Of a stretch of 64,000 nucleotides of DNA, positions 16,455-24,661 are shown in pieces. The notes under the pieces were generated by a model that saw nothing but the letters and a program-made list of their open reading frames with translations, ran no database searches and was not told the origin of the DNA. Numbering within the stretch: the first letter of the stretch is position 1; every line of letters begins with the position of its first letter. The translations under genes were made by a program, and so were the position numbers. This stretch comes from Rhodococcus yunnanensis NBRC 103083 (GTDB taxonomy: Bacteria; Actinomycetota; Actinomycetes; Mycobacteriales; Mycobacteriaceae), in assembly GCF_001895005.1 (NCBI RefSeq), contig NZ_BCXH01000016.1:95169-159168 (forward strand). The letters run 5' to 3'.

Positions 16455-18302
16455 ATGGGCCGGATCCGTAGTCTCGACGCTCTGGTCACCGACGTCGCGT
16501 CGCAACTCATGGGAGTCGACGCGGCGTCCGTACTGACCGCGTACACGCGAGTGCTCCGCACGCTCGTCGAGTACTTCGGTGTGGACGCCGGTTACCTCCG
16601 GCACACCGACTACGACCACCGCTCGACCGTGATGATCGCCGAGTGGCCTGCCAGGCCTGACGCCCCCGATCCGGATCCGCTCGGCGTCGTCTACTTCGCC
16701 GATGCCGACCCCGTGTTCGCCGCGTGCGAGCATCTACTGCTCCCCAAGGTGTTCCGGCCCCGCCCGGACGAGGAAGAATATCGCCGACGGGTCGAGGCCG
16801 CCTCCGGTTACGCGGTCACCTCGATGTCCGTCGTGCCGCTGGTGCAGGGCAAATCGATCGGCTGGGTCGGATTGATCAAGAGCGGTGACCGCGACTGGTC
16901 CGATCAGGAAACCAATGCCCTCGTCGCGATCGCCTCGATGTTCACGCAGGTTCACGCGCGGATCGTGGCCGAGGAATCTCTGCGCACGGCAGCAGAACAC
17001 GATGCGCTGACCGGACTCTCCAACCGCAGGGGCGTCACCGACGATCTGGAACGCCGCCTCCGCGACGGCCAATCCGGCGGTCCCGTCGCCGTGTTGTTCC
17101 TCGACCTCGATCGGCTCAAGGCGCTCAACGACTTCTACGGCCACACCGCAGGCGACGCATACCTGTGCGCACTGGCCGACACACTGCGCGCCGTCCTCGA
17201 TTCAGACGCCACCGTGTCGCGGTGGGGAGGCGACGAGTTCGTGGTCGTGCTGCAGCCGTCGGCGATCGACGGAAAGACCGTCTCTCCCTACGACGTCGCA
17301 CTCCGCGTGCTCGAGGCCGTCGCCACCACCAAGGTCCTCATCGCGGGTGATGCCATCAACAGAACAGCCAGTATCGGTGTCACGACGGCGTATCCCGGTG
17401 TCGACAGCGTGCACGAGGTCATCGCCAACGCCGATCAAGCTGCGCTGGTGGCGAAGCGGACGGGCGGAAACAGTGTCGCTCTGTTCGATTCGACGATTCG
17501 CGCCCGCAACGCCATGCGTAACGACGTGGAACTACACCTTCATTCTGCAATCGAGGACGGCGAGCTCGTGCTGCACTACCAGCCCGAGGTCGATCTGCGC
17601 ACCGGTGCGATCACGGCCGTCGAGGCACTTGTCCGTTGGCAACACCCCTCACGCGGGCTGCTGCCACCGGCCGATTTCATCGACATCGCCGAGTCCTCGG
17701 ACCTGGCAACAGAGCTGGGTCGCTGGGTCATCGAGGAAGCGCTTCGCGCATACGGCAACTGGACTCGCGATCTTCCCGCGCTCGACATCGTCATTCGCGT
17801 CAACGTCTCTCCTGCCCAGCTGCTCGCGACCGAGTTCGTCGAGATCGTCTCGCGCGCATTGCAGACCAGTTCGGTGCGTCCGACCCGGTTGTGCCTGGAG
17901 ATCACCGAGAACGCGGTCGTTCAGGACACCGGCCAGACCGCGAAAGTACTCACGATGCTCCGCGAACTGGGTGTGAGCATCGCGATCGACGATTTCGGAA
18001 CCGGTTTCAGCTCGCTCGCGCACCTGAAGATCCTTCCGGTCGATGCACTGAAGATCGACCGCGAGTTCGTCGAGCATCTCGATTCCGATCACAGCGACCA
18101 GGCCATCGTCAGGTCGATTGCGTCGTTGGCCAAGGCATTCGAACTCGATCTGATAGCCGAAGGGGTAGAGACGATCGCCGCGAAAGCCGAACTGCTCGCC
18201 GTCGGATGTACTCGAGCGCAGGGGTACCTCTTCTCGCGTCCGGTGCCCGAGGCGGCCATACGCGACATGCTCTCGCAACCCACATTTCTGACGGGCGAAT
18301 GA
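16455..18302 (+). CDS. GAF-GGDEF-EAL c-di-GMP cyclase/phosphodiesterase
   Basis: 615 aa. ATG at 16455 follows GGGGAGA. GAF-like sensor ~20-170; GGDEF domain with the intact active site RWGGDEF (~residue 255); EAL domain beginning EALVRW (~390) with the metal and catalytic positions visible: NVSPAQL, LEITEN, IDDFGTGFSS, LKIDREFV, IAEGVET and RAQGYLFSRP. Both halves therefore look competent to make and degrade cyclic di-GMP, with GAF input deciding the balance. No TM segments, so cytosolic. The closest known relative by architecture and neighbourhood is M. tuberculosis Rv1354c. Paralogue of the next gene, from which it is separated by 68-95 bp depending on the start used. Confidence 0.93.
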   Translation: MGRIRSLDALVTDVASQLMGVDAASVLTAYTRVLRTLVEYFGVDAGYLRHTDYDHRSTVMIAEWPARPDAPDPDPLGVVYFADADPVFAACEHLLLPKVFRPRPDEEEYRRRVEAASGYAVTSMSVVPLVQGKSIGWVGLIKSGDRDWSDQETNALVAIASMFTQVHARIVAEESLRTAAEHDALTGLSNRRGVTDDLERRLRDGQSGGPVAVLFLDLDRLKALNDFYGHTAGDAYLCALADTLRAVLDSDATVSRWGGDEFVVVLQPSAIDGKTVSPYDVALRVLEAVATTKVLIAGDAINRTASIGVTTAYPGVDSVHEVIANADQAALVAKRTGGNSVALFDSTIRARNAMRNDVELHLHSAIEDGELVLHYQPEVDLRTGAITAVEALVRWQHPSRGLLPPADFIDIAESSDLATELGRWVIEEALRAYGNWTRDLPALDIVIRVNVSPAQLLATEFVEIVSRALQTSSVRPTRLCLEITENAVVQDTGQTAKVLTMLRELGVSIAIDDFGTGFSSLAHLKILPVDALKIDREFVEHLDSDHSDQAIVRSIASLAKAFELDLIAEGVETIAAKAELLAVGCTRAQGYLFSRPVPEAAIRDMLSQPTFLTGE

Positions 18303-18397
18303 CTTTCCCACGAATTCCCAGGTAATGTCTTCCACGCTGGGCTCGGGGGCCAAGAAGGTAGGAGAGGAAGCTGAACCAGCGTCGGAGTCTCGATGTT

Positions 18398-20200
18398 GTG
18401 GTCACCGATGTCGCAACCGAGCTGATGGGCGTGGATGCCACGACGGCCCACGCTACCTACGTGTCGGTGCTACGCGATCTCGTCAACAGCTTCGAACTCG
18501 ACATAGCGTTCCTCCGCCACACCGATTTCGAGGCAAGTACCACGGTACTCACCGCCGAGTGGCCTCCTCGGCCTGACGTCGCCGATCCCGATCCACTGTC
18601 CGTCGTGGCGTTCGCCGGAGCCGAACCGGTCTTCGCGTCGACCGAGAACCTCGACGACATCCGTGTCATCCAGGCCGGCGACGGTATCGAGGAATACCGA
18701 ACGTTGGTCGAGTCCGCATCGGGATTCGTCGCCGAGACGATGGCTGCAGTGCCACTGATCGACGACGGCACAACCGTGGGAGTGCTCGGCTTCGGCAACC
18801 TCTCGGGTCGCGAATGGACCGAGGACGAATTCAATGCGTTGCGCGCCATTGCAGCGCTGATGACGCAGGTACACGCCAGGGTCGCGGCCGAGAACAGGTT
18901 CCGCCACGCCGCGTCCCACGACGAACTGACGGGTCTGTTCAACCGCCGAGCCTTGTTGCAGCACCTGCACGCTCGGCTCGACGATCCGTCGTCCGGGCCG
19001 GTCGCGGTCCTCTCGCTCGACCTCGACCAGCTCAAGACCATGAACGACTTTCTCGGCCACCTCGCCGGGGACGAGTACATCGTCGCGATCGCCGACGTCC
19101 TTCGCGCCGAAATCGAATCGGATGCCTTCATCGCACGGTTGGGCGGGGACGAATTCGTTCTCGTCCTACGCGGACCGGCCAACGCGTATACCGCCGACCT
19201 TGCTGCACATGCCGTCCTGCAGGCCATTTGGCGACTGCAGATGCCCGGAATCGACAGACATCGTCGCTCCAGGATCGGCATCGCCGTCGCGCATCCCGGT
19301 CAGATATCCGCCGAGGCGGCCCTGCGCCGCGCAGACCAGGCCGCCCTGATCGCAAAAGCCAACGGCGGCAGAAACATCGCCCAGTTCACCCAGGCGGTGC
19401 AACATCAGAGCGAACTCCGCAGCGACGTCGAGGTCCACCTGCGCAGCGCAATCGAAAGCGACGCACTCGTACTGCATTTCCAGCCGGAGCTGGATCTCAC
19501 GACAGGGCGGATCACCGCCTTCGAGGCTCTCGTGCGGTGGCAGCATCCGATTCGCGGCCTGCTCCCGCCGTCGGCGTTCATTCCGGTCGCAGAGGCAACC
19601 AACCTCGCCGGCGAGATGGGTGCGTGGGTGCTCGATCGTGCCTGTCGCACTCTCGCCGAGTGGCAGGCTGCGATTCCCGGTCTCGATTTGTCGATGAGGG
19701 TCAACGTCTCTCCGGCGCAGCTCGTCGCACCCGACTTCGTGCGCAACGTCGGTGCGGTGCTGACGAGATACCGGATCGCGGCCGCGTCACTGTGTCTGGA
19801 GATCACCGAGGTGGCGGTCGTGAAGGATCTCGAACGGACCCGCCGAACTCTTCTCGGATTGAGACGTGCCGGGGTGCATGTCGCGATCGACGACTTCGGA
19901 ACCGGTTACAGCTCGCTCTCACACCTCAAGGAACTGCCGGTCGACGCCTTGAAGATCGATCGGGCCTTCGTCACCAATCTCGGTACCGCCGACCACGACG
20001 ATCTCGCGATCATCGAGTCCATCGTCGGACTCGCCACCTCCTTCGGACTCGACGTTATCGCCGAGGGTGTCGAAACACGCGAGGCAGTGGACATCCTTCT
20101 CGCGCGTGGCTGCACCCGAGCCCAGGGATACCTGATTTCGCGGCCGGTCCCCGCCGAGGATGCACTCGAACTTCTCCGCGACGTCACCATCGACATCTGA
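18398..20200 (+). CDS. GAF-GGDEF-EAL c-di-GMP cyclase/phosphodiesterase, second copy
   Basis: 600 aa from GTG 18398. Same architecture as its upstream paralogue: GAF ~10-165, RLGGDEF (~247), EALVRW (~374), NVSPAQL, LEITEV, IDDFGTGYSS, LKIDRAFV, IAEGVET, RAQGYLISRP, so both catalytic domains are intact. The start is uncertain. The paralogue begins MGRIRSLDALVTDVAS; here the aligned in-frame codons begin at CTG 18371 (LNQRRSLDVVVTDVAT), which has GGAGAGGAAG immediately upstream, whereas GTG 18398 has no ribosome binding site and would truncate the shared N-terminus by nine residues. A CTG start is therefore plausible. Confidence 0.92.
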   Translation: MVTDVATELMGVDATTAHATYVSVLRDLVNSFELDIAFLRHTDFEASTTVLTAEWPPRPDVADPDPLSVVAFAGAEPVFASTENLDDIRVIQAGDGIEEYRTLVESASGFVAETMAAVPLIDDGTTVGVLGFGNLSGREWTEDEFNALRAIAALMTQVHARVAAENRFRHAASHDELTGLFNRRALLQHLHARLDDPSSGPVAVLSLDLDQLKTMNDFLGHLAGDEYIVAIADVLRAEIESDAFIARLGGDEFVLVLRGPANAYTADLAAHAVLQAIWRLQMPGIDRHRRSRIGIAVAHPGQISAEAALRRADQAALIAKANGGRNIAQFTQAVQHQSELRSDVEVHLRSAIESDALVLHFQPELDLTTGRITAFEALVRWQHPIRGLLPPSAFIPVAEATNLAGEMGAWVLDRACRTLAEWQAAIPGLDLSMRVNVSPAQLVAPDFVRNVGAVLTRYRIAAASLCLEITEVAVVKDLERTRRTLLGLRRAGVHVAIDDFGTGYSSLSHLKELPVDALKIDRAFVTNLGTADHDDLAIIESIVGLATSFGLDVIAEGVETREAVDILLARGCTRAQGYLISRPVPAEDALELLRDVTIDI

Positions 20201-20230
20201 CGGTCCGCGCTACTGCTAGAGTGTTCCCTC

Positions 20231-20249
20231 GCGGGCCTTGTCGGCCCGC
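20231..20249 (+). terminator. Hairpin between GGDEF-EAL gene and tRNA-Gly
   Basis: Perfect 7-bp stem GCGGGCC/GGCCCGC with a 5-nt loop, 30 bp after the GGDEF-EAL stop and 3 bp before the tRNA. There is no T-run after it, so it may be a weak terminator or a processing structure at the tRNA 5' side rather than a classic intrinsic terminator. Confidence 0.4.
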
Positions 20250-20252
20250 AAC

Positions 20253-20323
20253 GCCGGTGTAGTTCATTGGTAGAATGCGACCTTCCCAAGGTTGAGAGGC
20301 GGGTTCGATTCCCGTCACCGGCT
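20253..20323 (+). tRNA. tRNA-Gly (anticodon CCC)
   Basis: 71 nt cloverleaf read by eye. Acceptor GCCGGTG pairs with CACCGGC, discriminator T. Anticodon stem CGACC/GGTTG with loop TTCCCAA gives anticodon CCC, reading GGG. T arm GCGGG-TTCGATT-CCCGT. CCA is not encoded. It lies alone between the GGDEF-EAL gene and the lipase. Confidence 0.96.
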
Positions 20324-20382
20324 CTCTCTTCTCTCCGTCTCGCTCTTACTTCCCAAGTTTGCGAGCCGTATTCAGCACTCTC

Positions 20383-20409
20383 CCTCCCGAAGACCTGCCT
20401 CCCGAAGAC
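20383..20409 (+). repeat. 15-bp-period tandem repeat
   Basis: Two copies of cctcccgaagac (20383-20394 and 20398-20409) separated by ctg in the 255-bp spacer between tRNA-Gly and the lipase gene. No other feature is recognised in that spacer apart from the lipase promoter it must contain. Confidence 0.75.
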
Positions 20410-20578
20410 GCATGTCACGAGGATGTCGCGCGCAGCCGGTCGCGGGGAGGTTTCAGTCCGCTCTCGTGTCGCAACCGTGTCATCATGTATCCCAAAAATT
20501 TACGCGTCTCATTGGGACAACACACATACATCGGCATACCCTTGGGCCCAACGGACAATCGAAGACCTGGGGTATTGC

Positions 20579-21532
20579 GTGAACTTTCGACTTGCGACGA
20601 CACTCGGTGCGGCATTGGCCGCCATTGCGGTCGGTGCTGGAGTCTGCGGCGCCGCGCCCGTCGTGCCGACGGTTCCAGGTCCCGCGCAGTCCAACCACGC
20701 AGATGCCATCAGATACGCCTCCGCGCATCCCGACGCCACGCCTCCCGGGGTCAACGAGCCCGATTGTGTTCCATCCCCTGATCATCCGGTACCGGTGATT
20801 CTGGTTCACGGAACGGACGCGACTGCCTACGCGGACTGGGCCGGGTTCGGCCCGATACTGAAGCAGCAGGGCTACTGCGCGTACGCCTTGAACTACGGCC
20901 AATCCGCCGATGGAACCACGTTCGGCTACACCGATATTCGTGACAGCGCGAAGGAACTGCAGGAGTTCACCGACTCCGTACTCGTGCGGACCGGCGCGGA
21001 ATCGGTCGACCTGGTGGGCTACTCGCAGGGAGCCGCCGTGTCGAGGTACTACACCAACGAGCTGGGCGGATCGGCGGTGGTGGACAAGTGGATCGGCATC
21101 GCCTCCCCCACGTACGGCGGCACAGCATACGGATTATCACCTGCGCTGCAAGCACTTCCGGGCGGCACCACCCTGGTCTCACACGAATTCGGGCCTGCGC
21201 TCGTCCAATTGCTGCAAGGATCGCAGTTCCTCGACGAGTTGAATGCAGGCGGTGATACCGTGCCCGGCGTCGAGTACACATCCATCGCCACACGCGTCGA
21301 CGAGACCATTCAGCCCTATACCAATGCGCTCTTCCGCGATCCAGGGGTGAAGAACATCGTCGTCCAGGACGTGTGCCCGTCGAACAACGTCGCGCACTTC
21401 ACGTTCACCTACGATCCGACCACACTCGGTCTCGTCTTGCAGGCGCTCGATCCATCGGCGGGCATCACACCGTTCTGCGGTCCCGTTCCACTCGGTGCAG
21501 GCATACTCGACGTCGTGATCGCGAGCCACTGA
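20579..21532 (+). CDS. Secreted lipase/esterase (alpha/beta hydrolase)
   Basis: 317 aa. GTG at 20579 preceded by a GGGG-containing site. Sec signal peptide: MNFRLATTLGAALAAIAVGA with probable cleavage near VCGAA. The mature enzyme has the oxyanion HG (VPVILVHGTDATAYADW) and nucleophile elbow VGYSQG (~residue 148), the usual layout of actinobacterial class 2 triacylglycerol lipases. Asp and His of the triad probably lie in the C-terminal third (a candidate His is in NVAHFTFTYDP). Four Cys residues in the mature part suggest disulfides. Acts outside the cell on esters or lipids; exact substrate not predictable. Monocistronic. Confidence 0.86.
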   Translation: MNFRLATTLGAALAAIAVGAGVCGAAPVVPTVPGPAQSNHADAIRYASAHPDATPPGVNEPDCVPSPDHPVPVILVHGTDATAYADWAGFGPILKQQGYCAYALNYGQSADGTTFGYTDIRDSAKELQEFTDSVLVRTGAESVDLVGYSQGAAVSRYYTNELGGSAVVDKWIGIASPTYGGTAYGLSPALQALPGGTTLVSHEFGPALVQLLQGSQFLDELNAGGDTVPGVEYTSIATRVDETIQPYTNALFRDPGVKNIVVQDVCPSNNVAHFTFTYDPTTLGLVLQALDPSAGITPFCGPVPLGAGILDVVIASH

Positions 21533-21553
21533 TTCGGCAGCACCGAAGTTCGA

Positions 21554-22747
21554 TCACTCCGACTCTGCTGCCATGCACAGTTGATACGCACGAAGCCCGA
21601 CGTACAACTCGGCCGCATGGACCGGGTCGAGGAAATCCCGCCCGGTCAGCTCGCCGATCCGGCGCAGCCGATACAGCACCGTGTTGCGGTGGTAATGCAC
21701 ACGATCGGCAGCGTCGGTAGTGGAGCCCTTCGCCTGGAACCATGCCTCGAGTGTGCCGAGCAGACTGGCTCGTTCGCTCTCCGGTAGATCCAACAACCTT
21801 CCCAGAATCTGCTCGGCCGCAACACGTCCGGAACCGGGGTTGCTCGCGATCAACACGGGCACCGGAACCGATTCGAACCTCGTCACCCCAGGGCCGTCGA
21901 CCCGCGCGCACACCCGCGACAACCGAGCCTGTTCGACGGCTGCGGGCGCACCGGACGGCGTTGCGAACACGGCACTGACACCGATGTTGCCGTTGCCCGA
22001 GTCGATGCCCGCCAGCACTGCGTCGAGTGCCGAATCGGAGAACGCGTACAGCAACCCCAGCACTCCGTCGATCTCGGTGTCCCAGATGGCGTCTGCCCCC
22101 GGCGTCGCAATATCGGCGCACCGCGCGTCCGCCGACAGGACGACGAAGCTTCCGCGGTCCGGGATGCGGAAGGTACGCACGGCATCGGTCATGGCTGAAG
22201 GGTTGGCCCCGTGGCCTGCGAACAGTGCGCGCACGAGACGGCGTCGCTCATCGGCGTCCTGCTCGGCTCTGGCGTCGATACTGAGGCGGTACGCCTCGGC
22301 TGCCGCATCGGAACAGACGTCGACCAGGGCCCACACCTGCGCTGCCATCTCGAGCAGCACCCGCGGCGCGTCCCCTTCGGATCGGCGCATCAACTCCTCC
22401 CAGATGAGGCGCCCGCCCAAACGGAACGCGTGAAGAAGAGCCGCCAGCGGTACACCCTGCGCGGCCTTGAGTCGACCGGCAGCCCGCGCGGATTCGAGGT
22501 CCACCGGTTTCTCGCCCGCAAGATCGGCGATCATGGCCGTGACGTTCGCCAGACACGCACTGCGCAGTTGATCACGAGTCAACGCAGTGGACTCGACGTA
22601 GGCGTGTTCGGCGGTCAGTATGCGGCGAACCAATTCGTCGGTCAGTTCTTCCGCGCCGTCCATCAGTGGCGCAGCCAGCTCGAACGAACTGGGTGGCGCA
22701 GCCAGCTCGAACGAACTGGGTGCGGCAGTCGCCGTCGTATTCGTCAT
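21554..22747 (-). CDS. PucR-family transcriptional regulator
   Basis: 397 aa. The C-terminal ~60 residues contain the PucR HTH: YHRNTVLYRLRRIGELTGRDFLDPVHAAELYVGLRAYQL. Upstream is the GGDEF-like central region, with an N-terminal helical sensor. It is divergently transcribed from the aldehyde dehydrogenase/GMC oxidoreductase pair, with starts 165 bp apart, so it is likely their substrate-responsive activator or repressor. Near the N-terminus an in-frame 27-bp duplication repeats SSFELAAP. The start at 22747 is ATG; starts within the repeat are not excluded. Confidence 0.88.
   Translation of the reverse strand: MTNTTATAAPSSFELAAPPSSFELAAPLMDGAEELTDELVRRILTAEHAYVESTALTRDQLRSACLANVTAMIADLAGEKPVDLESARAAGRLKAAQGVPLAALLHAFRLGGRLIWEELMRRSEGDAPRVLLEMAAQVWALVDVCSDAAAEAYRLSIDARAEQDADERRRLVRALFAGHGANPSAMTDAVRTFRIPDRGSFVVLSADARCADIATPGADAIWDTEIDGVLGLLYAFSDSALDAVLAGIDSGNGNIGVSAVFATPSGAPAAVEQARLSRVCARVDGPGVTRFESVPVPVLIASNPGSGRVAAEQILGRLLDLPESERASLLGTLEAWFQAKGSTTDAADRVHYHRNTVLYRLRRIGELTGRDFLDPVHAAELYVGLRAYQLCMAAESE
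22668..22721 (-). repeat. Perfect 27-bp in-frame tandem duplication
   Basis: Two identical 27-bp copies (22668-22694, 22695-22721) in the 5' part of the pucR-like gene, repeating nine codons (SSFELAAPP-like). It keeps the reading frame and gives a low-complexity N-terminal extension outside the regulator's recognised domains. Confidence 0.9.
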
Positions 22748-22912
22748 GCTTCGACACTATCGGACCCCATGTAATCCACGCCACAGCCATTTTGTGCGGC
22801 TGCACAAACCGGCGGCACAGTTCGAGAGCGTCCGCCCATAGCGCCGGAAGGGCGTGCGAGAAGACAATCACAGTTCGAGGAACGGACGCCGACCGAGACG
22901 GAGTTACCCGAA

Positions 22913-24649
22913 GTGACCGAACACATCGCACCCCGATCACCGGTGCCGCCCAGCACCGAAGCGCACGCAGCCGTGGACTCCGCGCTGGCCGACCTCCGTG
23001 CAGGGGAGAACACGTGGGCAGCACTGCCGCTGCGAGGTCGCCGCGCGCTACTCGAACGCGTCCGCGATCTCACGGTCGCCCATGGCGCCGACTGGGTCGA
23101 CGCCGCACGAACCATCAAGGGGCTCGACGCGTCGTCGCCTCTCGTCGGAGAAGAGTGGATGTCGGGTCCGTACGCGTTCGCCAGCGGCGCCGCGACCCTC
23201 GCCCACACCCTCGATGCCCTCGACTCCGGCAGGAGCCCACTGGAATCGGCCACGTTCGGCTCCGCACCCGGCGACCGCACGACCATCCAGGTTCTCCCGC
23301 TCGGCATCTTCGATTCACTGCTACTGAACGGCTTTCACGCCGAGGTATGGCTGAACCCCGGAGTCGACGCCGAAAAGGCCAAGCGCACAGCAGGTCTCGC
23401 TCAGCTGGACCCGGCCGCCACCAACGGCATCGGCGTCGTCCTCGGTGCAGGGAACATCACCTCCATCGCGCCACTGGACACCCTGTACGAGCTGATCGCG
23501 CACAATCGCGTCGTAGCGCTCAAACTCAACCCCATCACCGACCCTCTGCTCCCGGTGCTGACCACGGTCCTCGGTCCACTCATCGAGGTCGGGGCAGTCC
23601 GCATCCTCACCGGAGGACCGGACACCGGCACCTACCTCGTCCACCATGCGCACGTCGATCACGTTCACATGACCGGCAGTTCGACCACGCACGACGCCAT
23701 CGTCTTCGGTCCCGGCGAAACCGGTGCCGAGCGCAAGGCGGCCAACGATCCGATCCTGACGAAGCCGATGACCAGTGAACTCGGTGGGGTGTCGCCGACC
23801 ATCGTTCTGCCGGGCCAGTGGAGCCGCGCCGACATCGCGTTCCAGGCCGAGCACATCGCCACACAACGCCTGCACAACAGCGGCTACAACTGCGTCGCCT
23901 CGCAGGTCGTCGTCCTGTCCTCGGGCTGGAAGCAACGAGACGAGTTCATCGCCGCGCTACGGGCGGCTCTCGATCGAGCTCCGACACGCCGTGCCTACTA
24001 CCCCGGCAGCGACGCACGGGTGAGCGGAGCGCTGGAGAATTATCCCCAGTCCGCGCGTCTGCGCGGCGGACGCGTCCTGATCGGGGATCTCGATCCGGGC
24101 TCCGAGACCGCGCTGCTGACCACCGAATACTTCGCGCCGGTACTCGGGGTGATCGAACTCCCCTACGACGGTGAGCAATTCGCGATCAAGGCGGTCGAGG
24201 CGGCCAACAGCAGGTTCGTCGGAACCCTCGGGGTCAACATCATCGCCCATCCGAAGACCCTGCACGCTCTCGGTGATCGTTTCGAATCCCTTCTCGCCGA
24301 ACTTCGATACGGAACCATCGCCGTCAACTCGTGGACCGGACTCGGATTTCTCAGCGCCGCGGCGACGTGGGGAGCATTCCCCGGCCACACCATCGACGAC
24401 GTCCAGAGCGGAATCGGCATCGTGCACAACGCATTGCTCATCGACGGCGCCGAACGCACCGTGGTTCGAGGACCGTTCCGGCCGTCACCGCGATCGTTGA
24501 TCAATCGCGAGTGGACCATCTCGCCGAAACCACCGTGGTTCGTCACCAATAGGACCGCGGCCACGACGGGCAGGCTGTTGACCGGGTTCGCAGGCGCACC
24601 GTCCTGGGCAAAGCTGCCCGCCATCTTCGCCTCGGCTCTGCGCGGATAG
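22913..24649 (+). CDS. Aldehyde dehydrogenase family protein
   Basis: 578 aa, longer than the usual ~490-500. GTG at 22913 with GGAG 9 nt upstream. Catalytic Cys in SGYNCVASQ (~residue 326), general base Glu in TSELGGVSPTIVLPG (~288), and cofactor strand MTGSSTTHDAIVFG. The extra length is a C-terminal extension (~500-578). Oxidises an aldehyde to an acid with NAD(P). It is 12 bp upstream of a GMC alcohol oxidase/dehydrogenase, suggesting sequential alcohol to aldehyde to carboxylate oxidation; the divergent PucR-type gene is the probable regulator. The substrate is unknown. Confidence 0.9.
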   Translation: MTEHIAPRSPVPPSTEAHAAVDSALADLRAGENTWAALPLRGRRALLERVRDLTVAHGADWVDAARTIKGLDASSPLVGEEWMSGPYAFASGAATLAHTLDALDSGRSPLESATFGSAPGDRTTIQVLPLGIFDSLLLNGFHAEVWLNPGVDAEKAKRTAGLAQLDPAATNGIGVVLGAGNITSIAPLDTLYELIAHNRVVALKLNPITDPLLPVLTTVLGPLIEVGAVRILTGGPDTGTYLVHHAHVDHVHMTGSSTTHDAIVFGPGETGAERKAANDPILTKPMTSELGGVSPTIVLPGQWSRADIAFQAEHIATQRLHNSGYNCVASQVVVLSSGWKQRDEFIAALRAALDRAPTRRAYYPGSDARVSGALENYPQSARLRGGRVLIGDLDPGSETALLTTEYFAPVLGVIELPYDGEQFAIKAVEAANSRFVGTLGVNIIAHPKTLHALGDRFESLLAELRYGTIAVNSWTGLGFLSAAATWGAFPGHTIDDVQSGIGIVHNALLIDGAERTVVRGPFRPSPRSLINREWTISPKPPWFVTNRTAATTGRLLTGFAGAPSWAKLPAIFASALRG

Positions 24650-24661
24650 GGGGCCGGCACC

